Shown here: in pieces, positions 41,801 to 50,827 of the stretch
Layout of the letters: each line of letters starts with the position of its first letter
Numbering within the stretch: position 1 is the stretch's first letter
Source of the DNA: Chitinophagaceae bacterium
GTDB taxonomy: Bacteria > Bacteroidota > Bacteroidia > Chitinophagales > Chitinophagaceae
Direction of reading: 5' to 3'
NCBI GenBank assembly: GCA_947375185.1
Contig: CANCEU010000003.1
Span: 20,528 to 84,527, forward strand
Length of the DNA: 64,000 bases
Translations under genes and position numbers: made by a program
Notes under the pieces: model-generated
What the model was told of the DNA's origin: nothing
Databases searched by the model: none
Seen by the model: only the letters and a program-made list of their open reading frames with translations

Positions 41801-42937
41801 TTAGTGTAGAATATTGCTCAAGGTATCTTGTAATGCTTTTCCTCTTAATTCCTTGGCGATAATATTGCCATTTGGATCTAATAGTACATTGAATGGAATG
41901 CCTTCAATTTGGTAGGTAGATACAACTGTACTTTCCCATTTTTTCAAATCACTAATATGTTGCCAATTTAATTTATCTGCTTTAATAGCTTCTAACCAGT
42001 TTGATTTTTGATCATCTAAAGAAACACCCAATACGGTAAAGTTTTTCTTTTTAAACTTTTCATACGCAGCTACAACATTTGGATTTTCAGCTCGACATGG
42101 CCCACACCAACTTGCCCAAAAGTCAACCAATACATATTTCCCTTTTAAGCTGCTTAGGGTAATAATTTTACCAGCAGGATCTGCTAAAGCAATTTCTGGT
42201 GCCGGTTGTCCAACCGATAGGGCAGTTGTTTTAGCGTTTGTTTGTACTTGGGTATTCAACATGTTTGCAAACTGAATAAGTGGTTCCGCCTTTATTTTTT
42301 CTGCTGTTGCTTTAGCTAAAGCCAAAACTTGTGCAGTCTCCATAGATCTTAAACTTAATCCCAATAGATAATAAATCATGGCTGGGCTAGTACTGCTGTT
42401 TATGGTGCTTTGTACAAACTTATTTAAGTCTTCAATTTTTTCTACTCGTTGTTTTTGTAAAAAATAGATCGTACTGTCTTTTGCTTGTTGTTTTTGCAAA
42501 AGATCTAAACTATATAAAGTTGAAAAAATGGAAGAATCTTTCTTGCGATATTCTTTTAAAAATGAAATGAGCGCTTCGCTTGACTTAGAGCCTTTGATAG
42601 TATATGATTGATAGTTTTTCGCATCGGCATTTAATTGAATATTCTTTTCATCGTTTACAAAAAGAATTTCCATTTCTTTTTCTGTTGCAATCCGATATAT
42701 GCCTTCTTGTTTAGCAATGAAATCAAAACTATACTTTCCTTTTTCATCAAGTGTTATTGAATCCAATGTAATAATTGGCTTTTCGCCAAATGGTATTTCT
42801 TGAAGTAATAATTTTTGATTCGCAGCATTTTGAATTGTGCCCGCAATATTATATCGAGCCTCTCCGTTTTTGTTTTGGCACCCTACAAAAGAACATGCAG
42901 CAATGGCAATAACGCCAATTAGATTTTTTATTTTCAT
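41801..42937 (-). CDS. TlpA-like thioredoxin lipoprotein with DUF4369-type N-terminal domain
   Basis: 378 residues. Lipoprotein signal with the lipobox cysteine in SFVGC (Cys20). An N-terminal beta domain of the DUF4369 type (EARYNIAGTIQNAANQKLLLQE to about 130) is followed by a helical linker and a thioredoxin-like domain (about 240-378) with the redox motif WASWCGPCRAEN near residue 275. Such proteins reduce or isomerise disulfides in the periplasm. Its ATG lies 6 bases after the gatB stop, so the two are cotranscribed, although their functions are unrelated. Confidence 0.9.
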   Translation of the reverse strand: MKIKNLIGVIAIAACSFVGCQNKNGEARYNIAGTIQNAANQKLLLQEIPFGEKPIITLDSITLDEKGKYSFDFIAKQEGIYRIATEKEMEILFVNDEKNIQLNADAKNYQSYTIKGSKSSEALISFLKEYRKKDSSIFSTLYSLDLLQKQQAKDSTIYFLQKQRVEKIEDLNKFVQSTINSSTSPAMIYYLLGLSLRSMETAQVLALAKATAEKIKAEPLIQFANMLNTQVQTNAKTTALSVGQPAPEIALADPAGKIITLSSLKGKYVLVDFWASWCGPCRAENPNVVAAYEKFKKKNFTVLGVSLDDQKSNWLEAIKADKLNWQHISDLKKWESTVVSTYQIEGIPFNVLLDPNGNIIAKELRGKALQDTLSNILH

Positions 42938-42943
42938 TATTGT

Positions 42944-44389
42944 TTATTTAGACAACTGCACTTCTAGCAATTGTGTTGTTATTTTGGGGTCTGCTTTTCC
43001 TTTACTCAGTTTTTTCACTTCACCTACAAACAGACCTATTAAACCTTTCTTTCCTTTTTTATATTCGGCAACCTTATCTGGGTTGGCTAATAATACTTGT
43101 TCTACCCAGTCATTAATTTCGTCGGATGAATTGGTTTGAAGTAAATTATTTTCAAGTGCATATTGAGTAGGGCTCTGAGGCGTCTCCATAATTGCTTTGA
43201 AAACCTTTCCTGACGCAACAGAAAAATTCAATTTTCCTTGGTCTACTAAATTTAATAATTCAACTAAGTGAGGTATAGCGATTGCTATAGTGTTATAATT
43301 AGTATGGTGTTCATTTAGGTATTCTCTAATTGGGCCAATGATCCAATTAGCTGCTGCCTTGTAATGACTTGTTTGTTTAGTCCATGCAATGTAAAAATCC
43401 GCTTCGTCCTTGTGTTCGCATAATTGATTGATATCATATTCAGTAAGTCCATACTTGCTTTTCCATTCAACTTTCAATTCATTTGGTAATGCAGGTAAAT
43501 TAGCGCTAATACTTTCTATATAATCCTTAGTCAAATGAAAGGGCGCTAAATCTGGATCCGGGAAATACCTATAGTCATTAGCGTCTTCCTTATCCCTGAT
43601 TGAAAAGGTAGTATCATTATTAGCGTCAAAACTACGGGTTTGTTGAATAATGGTCCCTCCTGTTTCTTTTAGTTCGATTAATCTTTCTATTTCGTATTCA
43701 ATCGCTTTTTTAATATTTCGAATTGAATTCAAATTTTTTACTTCAACTTTTGTTCCTAGCGTGGTTTCTCCTTTTAATCTTACTGAAATATTAGCATCAC
43801 ATCTTAAACTACCTTCTTCCATATTCCCATCACAAACGCCTAACCATCTTACTAGCTTTCGCACTTCTGTTACATATAAAAATGCATCCTCGGCCGAATG
43901 AATACAAGGTTCCGTTACCATTTCAATTAATGGGGTACCTGCACGATTCAAATCAATTAGTGTATCAGTAGGAGAGATGTCATGAATGCTTTTCCCCGCA
44001 TCTTCCTCTAAATGAATTCGATTTAATTGAATTGTTTTTTCTCCTTCATTTGTTTGTATAACTACATTGCCCCCCACACATATGGGAGTAGTATGTTGTG
44101 ATATTTGGTAGCCTTTTGGTAAGTCAGGATAAAAATAATTTTTACGCGCAAAATAATTGTCTTCGGCAATTGCACATCCACAAGCCAATCCCATTTTAAT
44201 AGCATACTCAACAGCCTTCTTATTTGTTTTAGGAAGCGTACCAGGATGTCCCATGGTGATTGGGCTTATATGTGTATTAGGTTCTGCACCAAAACTAGTT
44301 GCATCGCCGCAAAACAATTTACTATTGGTCGATAATTGTGCATGTATTTCGAGGCCAATAACTGCTTCGTATTTATCCATATTTGCCAT
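42944..44389 (-). CDS. gatB: Aspartyl/glutamyl-tRNA(Asn/Gln) amidotransferase subunit B
   Basis: About 481 residues. The GatCAB subunit that binds misacylated tRNA and activates it. VIGLEIHAQLSTNSKLFCGD, GALPVLNK-like GTLPKTNKKAVEYA, FARKNYFYPDLPKGYQISQ and the C-terminal YqeY tail are clear. The upstream in-frame ATG at 44416 is rejected, as the -7 box TATTTTTG (44394-44401) lies between it and ATG 44389 (MANMDKYEAVIG). Only 4 bases separate box and ATG, so the mRNA is probably leaderless. gatA and gatC are not in the window. Confidence 0.94.
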   Translation of the reverse strand: MANMDKYEAVIGLEIHAQLSTNSKLFCGDATSFGAEPNTHISPITMGHPGTLPKTNKKAVEYAIKMGLACGCAIAEDNYFARKNYFYPDLPKGYQISQHTTPICVGGNVVIQTNEGEKTIQLNRIHLEEDAGKSIHDISPTDTLIDLNRAGTPLIEMVTEPCIHSAEDAFLYVTEVRKLVRWLGVCDGNMEEGSLRCDANISVRLKGETTLGTKVEVKNLNSIRNIKKAIEYEIERLIELKETGGTIIQQTRSFDANNDTTFSIRDKEDANDYRYFPDPDLAPFHLTKDYIESISANLPALPNELKVEWKSKYGLTEYDINQLCEHKDEADFYIAWTKQTSHYKAAANWIIGPIREYLNEHHTNYNTIAIAIPHLVELLNLVDQGKLNFSVASGKVFKAIMETPQSPTQYALENNLLQTNSSDEINDWVEQVLLANPDKVAEYKKGKKGLIGLFVGEVKKLSKGKADPKITTQLLEVQLSK

Positions 44390-44393
44390 GTAG

Positions 44394-44401
44394 CAAAAAT
44401 A
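44394..44401 (-). promoter_or_regulatory. -7 box TATTTTTG of gatB
   Basis: Reverse-strand exact TAnnTTTG match ending 4 bases before the ATG at 44389; predicted leaderless transcript. No -33 TTG at the usual distance. Confidence 0.55.
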
Positions 44402-44438
44402 CAAGAAATGGCTCATTTAAAGCCCCTTTAATCGGGTA

Positions 44439-44470
44439 CAAAAATGCCCTCAATTTAGTTGAGGGCATTT
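44439..44470 (-). terminator. Intrinsic terminator after the PDZ protein gene
   Basis: Perfect 12-bp stem AAATGCCCTCAA / TTGAGGGCATTT with loop TTTAG; on the reverse strand the stem runs into TTTTTG, downstream of the PDZ gene. Confidence 0.9.
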
Positions 44471-44518
44471 GGGATTGAATAATTGGCGAATCAGCCCCAA
44501 TTAATAATTTAAAGGCTT

Positions 44519-45736
44519 CTATAAATCAGCCGATTTTAGCTTTTTTGGGATTTTAACTTCTATCTTCTTTTTTTCACCATTTCTTTGAACTGTAAATTTT
44601 AAAATCTGCCCTTCTTGTAAGTAATTCCATTTTAAGTCATTCACATCTGTTACTTTGTTTTCATCAAATTGAATGATGATGTCATTCGATTTTAATCCAC
44701 CCTTTTCAGCAGGAGAGCCAGCGGTAATACTTTTGATTTTAACACCATCTCCTGATTCAGTGTCTTCAATCGAAATACCCAGCTTCGGTTTTTTATTGAT
44801 GCGCGCATTTAGTGCATCTAATTCAGGCATTTCAAAATTAAAATTTTGATCAGGACTTATTCTAAACCCACGACCTAAATTAAATGGTCGGGGTGCATTT
44901 AATGCTTTGTTTTTTGCAAGTGTTGATGTTGTTGTTTGTTCTTTACCTTCTCTTATAAAAGTAATTGTTACTTTGTCATCAGCTTTGAATGATCCAATTG
45001 CTTCGTAAAGTGACTTAGGTCCGTCAATAATTTTATCATTTACCTTACTTATAATGTCGTCTTTTTTTAATCCCGCTTTTTCAGCTGGACTTCCTTCACT
45101 CACTGTATTTATCTTGGCACCTTTTTCGTTCTCTTCACTTATAACACCTAAAAACGCTTTGTTGGTAGGAGGTGCCGGAGGTGTAACCATGTCTAAAACA
45201 TCATCGCTACCCATTCCATCTTCATCATGTGAATCATTATCTTCCCTAATTTCTTCGATGATTATTTTTTTTGGCGCGCCTTTTCCTACAAAAGGTTTAG
45301 ACATCATTTTTAATCTAGGATCATTTTTATCAGCAGGCTTCCCATTGATTGTTATTTTATCACCATCAATTACTATTGATAAATTTATTTTTTTGTTAAT
45401 TGTGGTATCATTGTCTCCATTAATTATGGTTTCAATTGAACTTTCATTTATAGTTGGATTATACTTTTCCTTGAGTATAATTTCAACAACACCTTTTTCG
45501 CCTTTTTTACCGTATTTTTTTGTTGCCTTGGCACCTTTAAGCACATTAACAGATTCAATCTTGTTTGGATCAAAATCGTCCATTTTTGCAGCTTCCGAAA
45601 TAACACCATTAACTACGATTAATGGGTTTTCTGCATTCGCCTTAACCGATTTGTTAATGACAATTACTTCTTTTTGTGCAGTTACTGTTGAAGTAATAAG
45701 CACCATCATTCCTAATCCTAATATTATTTTTTTCAT
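44519..45736 (-). CDS. Exported protein with TonB-plug-like motif and two PDZ domains
   Basis: 405 residues from ATG 45736 (MKKIILGLGMMVLITSTVTAQ, signal peptide). Residues about 38-90 resemble the plug motif of SusC/RagA proteins: PLIVVNGV, then IESVNVLKGAKATKKYG and KGVVEIILK. After an acidic linker follow two PDZ domains, about 205-290 (FLGVISEENEKGAKINTV, GSPAEKAGLKKDDII) and about 315-400 (KLGISIEDTESGDGVKIKSI, GSPAEKGGLKSNDII). No protease domain is attached. TTG 45772 is rejected since it overlaps a -7 box. It probably acts as a periplasmic adaptor for peptide or protein binding; no partner is evident nearby. Confidence 0.82.
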   Translation of the reverse strand: MKKIILGLGMMVLITSTVTAQKEVIVINKSVKANAENPLIVVNGVISEAAKMDDFDPNKIESVNVLKGAKATKKYGKKGEKGVVEIILKEKYNPTINESSIETIINGDNDTTINKKINLSIVIDGDKITINGKPADKNDPRLKMMSKPFVGKGAPKKIIIEEIREDNDSHDEDGMGSDDVLDMVTPPAPPTNKAFLGVISEENEKGAKINTVSEGSPAEKAGLKKDDIISKVNDKIIDGPKSLYEAIGSFKADDKVTITFIREGKEQTTTSTLAKNKALNAPRPFNLGRGFRISPDQNFNFEMPELDALNARINKKPKLGISIEDTESGDGVKIKSITAGSPAEKGGLKSNDIIIQFDENKVTDVNDLKWNYLQEGQILKFTVQRNGEKKKIEVKIPKKLKSADL

Positions 45737-45769
45737 ACACTTTGATTTAATACGAAATATTTTGTAGAT

Positions 45770-45777
45770 CAAAAATA
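45770..45777 (-). promoter_or_regulatory. -7 box TATTTTTG of the PDZ protein gene
   Basis: Reverse-strand exact TAnnTTTG match 33 bases before the ATG at 45736; TTG at 45802-45800 lies 22 bases upstream as a possible -33 element. Confidence 0.6.
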
Positions 45778-45836
45778 AGGAAATATTTTAACTACGAAAC
45801 AATTCGGAAATGTTAAATTTTATAAAAAATCAGTTC

Positions 45837-45870
45837 ATTAAAAAGGCCTTAGCTGTTTAAACTAAGGCCT
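45837..45870 (-). terminator. Intrinsic terminator after alaS
   Basis: Perfect 10-bp stem AAGGCCTTAG / CTAAGGCCTT; read on the reverse strand it ends in CCTTTTTAAT downstream of alaS. Confidence 0.85.
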
Positions 45871-45904
45871 TGAATTTCAATTATTTATTTGAAAAAATGA
45901 CTCA

Positions 45905-48598
45905 TTAAAGCATTGAACTCACTGCTTCAATTACCTTATCTAACTGAGTGGCATCCTGCCCCCCAGCTGAGGCTAATGTTTTTTGGCCACCTCCGCCACC
46001 TTTAATTAAACCTGCTATTTTTTCTTTAATGATTTGTGGAGCCTGCCATCCTTTTTCTTGAACCAGATTTTCACTTATTGACAACACCACAGCTGCTTTT
46101 GCTTCTATTTCATTTACCAATACAATCACTGATTTGCTTTGAGTTGAAGCTAATAATTGTGCCAATTTTTTCAAATTGTCAGCACTATTTAAATTTACTT
46201 TAGCACCTAAAAACGCAATTCCATTTTTATCAATAAATTGATTTGTGTAGGTATCCACCAAGCTATTTACTAATTGGGCTTCCTGACTTTCTAATTTTTT
46301 ATGCAATTCTTTTTGAGTTGCTTGTAATGCTGCAATGGTATCATTCAAGACATCCACCGAGGAGTTTTCATTCCAGTCAGGTGTTGTAAATGAAGTTGAT
46401 AATTTAGTAGCTATAGTTGCACATGCTTCTGTTAATTGTACAATTTGCTTATGTAATTTTTCATTGACAGCAGTTAAAAATAAATTTGCTGCCTTGCCCA
46501 CTACTGCTTCAATTCTTCTGACTCCCGCTGCTACCGAAGATTCTGCTTTTAAAATAAAGTTTCCAATCTCTCCTGTATAACCTACATGGGTACCTCCACA
46601 TAATTCGATAGAATAGGACGGGTCCATTACAACTACACGTACCTTGTCTCCATATTTCTCTCCGAACAACGCCATTGCGCCTAGTGCGATGGCTTCATCC
46701 TTGCTCATTTCATTAATTACGACAGGTACATTTTCTTTTATTTTCTCATTTACCATTTTCTCTACAGCAGCAATTTCAATTGCTGTCATCTTTGCAAAAT
46801 GTGAAAAGTCAAAACGTAATTGTTCATTATTTACCAAGCTGCCTTTTTGGGCAACATGCATTCCTAATACATTTCGCAATGCAGCATGAAGCAAGTGTGT
46901 TGCAGAGTGATGTGCAGTTGTGTTTTTTCTTAAGTTAATATCTACATTCGCTTTTACGGTAATTCCAATATTTGCAGGAAGGGTATCTGTGAAATGAATA
47001 AATAAATTATTTTCTTTTTTGGTATCAGTCACTGCTAACTTAGTTCCGTCTTCAAATTCGAAAATACCTTTATCACCAACCTGTCCTCCACTTTCTGCAT
47101 AAAACGGAGTAGTTGCCAATACCCATTGGTAGGCTTCCTTCCCTTTTGCTTTTACATTTCGGTATTTCACAATTTTAGTATCGGCAACTGTATCAGTATA
47201 TCCAATGAACTTGGTTTCAATATCTTCACCCACTTGTATCCAATCACCTGTATCAATGGCAGTAGCTGCACGGCTTCGGTCTTTTTGTTGTTGCATTTCT
47301 TTTTCAAATCCCTCTTCGTCTACATTTAATCCATGCTCACTAGCAATTAAACGTGTTAAGTCAACTGGAAAACCATAAGTATCGAATAATTCAAATACCA
47401 ATTTGCCTTCAATTGTTTGTCCTTTGCTATGTGTATTGGTTATGTCATCAATTCGCTTTAAACCTTTCTCTAAAGTTCTTAAAAATCCTTCCTCTTCTTC
47501 TTTAACTACTTTACTTACAAATTCTAATTGACTATTCAATTCTGGGAAAACATGTTCAAATTGTTTCGCAAGCAATGGCATTAACTGATGTAGCAATGGT
47601 TGCTTATAATCCAGATAAGAATAATAATATCTAACGGCTCGTCTTAAAATTCTTCTTATAACATAGCCAGCTCCTGTGTTGGCAGGTAGTTGTCCATCCG
47701 CAATAGTAAAAGCAATTGCACGAATATGGTCTGCAATGACTCTGAATGCCACGGCTTGCTTGCTATCGCTAAAATCATAAGTTTGACCTGTTAATTGTGC
47801 TACCATGTCAATTGTTCCTGTAAATACATCGGTATCATAATTGCTTTTCTTTCCTTGTATTACGCGCACTAAGCGCTCAAATCCCATTCCTGTATCAACA
47901 TGCTTTGCAGGCAATGGTTCAAGGCTACCATCTTTTTTACGATTGTATTGGATAAATACATTGTTCCAAATTTCAATTACTTGTGGATGATCTTTGTTTA
48001 CTAAATCACGTCCTGGTATTTTAGCAATTTCTTCCTCTGATCTCATGTCAACATGTACTTCACTACAAGGACCACATGGCCCAGTGTCACCCATTTCCCA
48101 GAAATTATCTTTTTTAGTTCCATAAATAATTTTTTCTTCGGGCACCCATTTTCTCCATTCTGCTAATGCAATACTTGATTGAGGTAAATTTTCTGCAGGA
48201 TCTCCTTCAAAAACAGATACGTATAATCGAGCAGGATCTAATTTATATACTTTGGTTAATAATTCCCAAGACCATGCTATTGCTTCAGCTTTAAAATAAT
48301 TTCCAAAACTCCAGTTGCCTAGCATTTCAAACATGGTATGATGATAAGTGTCAACGCCCACTTCTTCCAGATCATTATGCTTACCACTTACTCTTAAACA
48401 TTTTTGAGTATCAGCAATTCGTGCATGTGCAGGAACTTGATTTCCTAAAAAATAATCTTTAAACTGATTCATCCCCGCATTCGTAAATAATAGGGTAGGA
48501 TCATTTTTTACAACAATAGGTGCTGATGGCACAATGGCATGGCCCTTGGATGCAAAAAAATCTAAAAACTGTTGTCTAATTTCTGAACTTGTCATCAT
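45905..48598 (-). CDS. alaS: Alanine-tRNA ligase
   Basis: 897 residues. Class II synthetase with an N-terminal catalytic domain (RQQFLDFFASKGHAIVPSAP, MNQFKDYFLG, DTYHHTMFEMLGNWSFGNYFK), the editing domain with the zinc-site histidines (HHSATHLLHAALR and ELCGGTHVGYTGEIG) and the C-Ala domain ending GGGGGQKTLASAGGQD. The start is either of two adjacent ATGs (48598 or 48595). It is divergent from the M23 peptidase gene and followed by a terminator. Confidence 0.97.
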   Translation of the reverse strand: MMTSSEIRQQFLDFFASKGHAIVPSAPIVVKNDPTLLFTNAGMNQFKDYFLGNQVPAHARIADTQKCLRVSGKHNDLEEVGVDTYHHTMFEMLGNWSFGNYFKAEAIAWSWELLTKVYKLDPARLYVSVFEGDPAENLPQSSIALAEWRKWVPEEKIIYGTKKDNFWEMGDTGPCGPCSEVHVDMRSEEEIAKIPGRDLVNKDHPQVIEIWNNVFIQYNRKKDGSLEPLPAKHVDTGMGFERLVRVIQGKKSNYDTDVFTGTIDMVAQLTGQTYDFSDSKQAVAFRVIADHIRAIAFTIADGQLPANTGAGYVIRRILRRAVRYYYSYLDYKQPLLHQLMPLLAKQFEHVFPELNSQLEFVSKVVKEEEEGFLRTLEKGLKRIDDITNTHSKGQTIEGKLVFELFDTYGFPVDLTRLIASEHGLNVDEEGFEKEMQQQKDRSRAATAIDTGDWIQVGEDIETKFIGYTDTVADTKIVKYRNVKAKGKEAYQWVLATTPFYAESGGQVGDKGIFEFEDGTKLAVTDTKKENNLFIHFTDTLPANIGITVKANVDINLRKNTTAHHSATHLLHAALRNVLGMHVAQKGSLVNNEQLRFDFSHFAKMTAIEIAAVEKMVNEKIKENVPVVINEMSKDEAIALGAMALFGEKYGDKVRVVVMDPSYSIELCGGTHVGYTGEIGNFILKAESSVAAGVRRIEAVVGKAANLFLTAVNEKLHKQIVQLTEACATIATKLSTSFTTPDWNENSSVDVLNDTIAALQATQKELHKKLESQEAQLVNSLVDTYTNQFIDKNGIAFLGAKVNLNSADNLKKLAQLLASTQSKSVIVLVNEIEAKAAVVLSISENLVQEKGWQAPQIIKEKIAGLIKGGGGGQKTLASAGGQDATQLDKVIEAVSSML

Positions 48599-48634
48599 GG
48601 ATCGGAATTTTAAGCGATTTCTTCCTTAATAAGC

Positions 48635-48642
48635 TATATTTG
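48635..48642 (+). promoter_or_regulatory. -7 box TATATTTG before the M23 peptidase gene
   Basis: Exact TAnnTTTG match, which would give a leader of roughly 75 bases. No clear -33 element. Confidence 0.4.
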
Positions 48643-48723
48643 TAAAGTTTTTTAAGGAGCTTCAAAGGTAAGGAAATAGGCCCTTTTTTAATGAAAAATA
48701 TACCTAATAATAAGGCTAGATAG

Positions 48724-49695
48724 ATGAAGAAAATAAAATATTTCTTTAATACGCATACCCTGAGATTTGAAAAAATCGAAGTGCCTCTTAGGGTGCGCTT
48801 ATTACAGCTATTTGGTTTTATATTGGCCTCAATTACAACTGGTATTATTATTGTAATCTTAATTTTCCAATACATAGACTCTCCCAAGGAAAAATTATTG
48901 CGTCAACAAAATGAGTCTTATCGTGAAAGTTATAGTGTTTTGCAAGAAAGAGTGAAACAATTGGAATTGCAAATGGCTGAATTAGAAAATCGGGATAATG
49001 ATGTATATAGATCCATTTTCGAGGCTGATCCAATCCCAGACAGCGCACGTGTTAAAGAAATGGAAGCAAAGAAAGAAGTAAGGTTAATTCAAAATTTGTC
49101 TAATGCTGATCTTATCAAAAACATGGTGGCTCAATTGAATAAATTAATTTTAAGGGTGGCTTATCAAGGCACATCATATGTTGAGATCACTAATATGGTA
49201 AAGAATAAGGAAAAATTATTAAAAGCTATTCCTGCTATCCAACCTGTAAGCAATAAAAACTTAAATAGAATTGGTGGAAGTTTTGGGTATCGTGTTGACC
49301 CAGTATATAAAGATTTTCGTTTTCACCAAGGTTTAGATTTTACGGCACCTTCTGGAACGCCTATTTATGCTACTGCCGATGGAACCGTTCAAGCTGCTGG
49401 CTTTAGTACCGATGGCTACGGAAATAAAGTGGTTATTAATCATGGCTATGGGTACCAAACTTTATATGGTCACATGGTGAGCGTGAAAGCAAAAGTAGGG
49501 CAGTCTGTTAAAAGGGGAGAGGTTATAGGATATATAGGAAGCACAGGTAAGAGTACCGGCCCGCATTGTCACTATGAGGTTATTAAAAAAGGAATCAAGG
49601 TAGATCCCGTTTATTATTTTTATAACGACTTAACACCCGAACAATTTGATCGATTGCTTAAAGCTGCTGCAAACAATAAACAAAGTTTAGACTAG
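48724..49695 (+). CDS. M23 family peptidoglycan endopeptidase, membrane-anchored
   Basis: 323 residues: a short cytoplasmic N-terminus, one membrane helix (LLQLFGFILASITTGIIIVILIF, about 27-50), a coiled coil (SVLQERVKQLELQMAELENR) and a C-terminal LytM domain. Zinc ligands are seen in RFHQGLDFTAP (HxxxD) and GPHCHYEV (HxH), together with NHGYGYQTLYGHM. Active-site residues are complete, so it may cut peptidoglycan cross-links or, as in other transmembrane members, take part in envelope assembly. Start ATG 48724 follows the alaS divergent region. Confidence 0.92.
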   Translation: MKKIKYFFNTHTLRFEKIEVPLRVRLLQLFGFILASITTGIIIVILIFQYIDSPKEKLLRQQNESYRESYSVLQERVKQLELQMAELENRDNDVYRSIFEADPIPDSARVKEMEAKKEVRLIQNLSNADLIKNMVAQLNKLILRVAYQGTSYVEITNMVKNKEKLLKAIPAIQPVSNKNLNRIGGSFGYRVDPVYKDFRFHQGLDFTAPSGTPIYATADGTVQAAGFSTDGYGNKVVINHGYGYQTLYGHMVSVKAKVGQSVKRGEVIGYIGSTGKSTGPHCHYEVIKKGIKVDPVYYFYNDLTPEQFDRLLKAAANNKQSLD

Positions 49696-49706
49696 TTTGT
49701 TAAGGA

Positions 49707-50144
49707 TTAACTACTATGGTCGGCTATAATTTTCCACCCATCTTTTGTTTTTCTAAATAGTAAGGTATACACACCATTAAGATCTCCAACTGATCGAATT
49801 AATTTCCATTTCCCAATAACAAAATAGTGATCTTTATTTAAGGGCTTGAAACTAATTATTTCAAATTGTAAAGTGCCCATGTGACTTTTGTCTGGGTAGC
49901 TTTTTTTATAATTTGCTAAGGTATTTGCGTATCCGTAAGTTGGGCCTGATTTTCCAATAAACACAAGACTATCACTGTGTAAATATCCTACCATAAAAGC
50001 GTCTAAATCTCCATTATTCCATGCCTTAATTTGGTTGTCTAAAATTGATTGAATCGCAACAATGTCTTTATTTTGAGCAAATGAAATTTCTGCAAAATAA
50101 AGCTGAGAAAAAATAATGGCGATGATCGATATCCATTTTTTCAT
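49707..50144 (-). CDS. Exported SnoaL/DUF4440-like protein
   Basis: 145 residues from ATG 50144: signal peptide MKKWISIIAIIFSQLYFAEISFAQ, then a single NTF2-like cone (IQSILDNQIKAWNNGDLDAFMVGY ... GVYTLLFRKTKDGWKIIADHSS), the DUF4440 pattern. Twenty-two in-frame residues upstream lack homology look and would overlap the divergent glycosylase promoter, so the inner ATG with the signal peptide is preferred. NTF2-like proteins bind small ligands or act as isomerases or hydrolases; nothing here defines a substrate. Convergent with the M23 gene, 11 bases apart. Confidence 0.82.
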   Translation of the reverse strand: MKKWISIIAIIFSQLYFAEISFAQNKDIVAIQSILDNQIKAWNNGDLDAFMVGYLHSDSLVFIGKSGPTYGYANTLANYKKSYPDKSHMGTLQFEIISFKPLNKDHYFVIGKWKLIRSVGDLNGVYTLLFRKTKDGWKIIADHSS

Positions 50145-50210
50145 AATAGAATGATTTTGAATTGTAACGAAAAGGTATGATAAATAAATAAATCTCCCTA
50201 ATTTGCGCAT

Positions 50211-50816
50211 ATGAGTTATAAGACTTTTTTAAAAAAGGATTTAAAATTGGCTGCCTTATTAAATGAGGATTCGCATGAATTAAAGCGTCGAAAAAATACA
50301 AGCATCAGATTAATTGCAAGTATTATTAGTCAACAATTGAGTACTAAAGTTGCGAAAATTATATTTGATCGATTTTTAGATTTGTATGGTGGAAAAGAAC
50401 CAAGTTGTGATCAGGTATTAGCCACTGATCCATTGACATTGAGAGGAATTGGTTTAAGTAATTCAAAGGTGGCTTATGTGCAAAATGTAGCACAGTTTTT
50501 TTTAGATCATAAAATCACAGACAGCCAATTATATAAAATGGATCCTGAAGAAGTGGTCACTTTATTGACACAAATAAAAGGAGTCGGAAGGTGGACGGTA
50601 GAGATGTTGTTGATGTTTAGTCTTGGTCATGAAAATGTATTTGCAGTAGATGATTTAGGTATTCAACAAGCAATGATTAAGTTGTACAATATCAAATACG
50701 AAACAAAAAAAGAGCTCCAAGCAAAAATGCTTGCTAAGTCAAATAAATGGTCACCTTATAAAACTTATGCTTGCTTGCACTTATGGAAGTGGAAAGACAC
50801 AAAAGCACCGGTATAA
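50211..50816 (+). CDS. DNA-3-methyladenine glycosylase II (AlkA-like, HhH-GPD)
   Basis: 201 residues. Base-excision repair enzyme of the helix-hairpin-helix superfamily: SIISQQLSTKVAKIIFDRFL, hairpin LLTQIKGVGRWTVEMLLMFSLG and the catalytic aspartate in VFAVDDLGIQQAM. It lacks the N-terminal domain of E. coli AlkA and the Fe-S cysteines of Nth/MutY, fitting the short single-domain Mag/AlkA type for alkylated purines. The start ATG at 50211 follows CTAATTTG, a near promoter box. Convergent with ppc, 11 bases apart. Confidence 0.92.
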   Translation: MSYKTFLKKDLKLAALLNEDSHELKRRKNTSIRLIASIISQQLSTKVAKIIFDRFLDLYGGKEPSCDQVLATDPLTLRGIGLSNSKVAYVQNVAQFFLDHKITDSQLYKMDPEEVVTLLTQIKGVGRWTVEMLLMFSLGHENVFAVDDLGIQQAMIKLYNIKYETKKELQAKMLAKSNKWSPYKTYACLHLWKWKDTKAPV

Positions 50817-50827
50817 AACTAATAGTA

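Noticed and set aside
45054-45767. 237-codon ORF on the forward strand opposite the PDZ gene
   Set aside because: Shadow of the reverse-strand gene; composition is Ser/Ile-rich antisense sequence with no recognisable domain, while the reverse frame has a signal peptide and PDZ domains.
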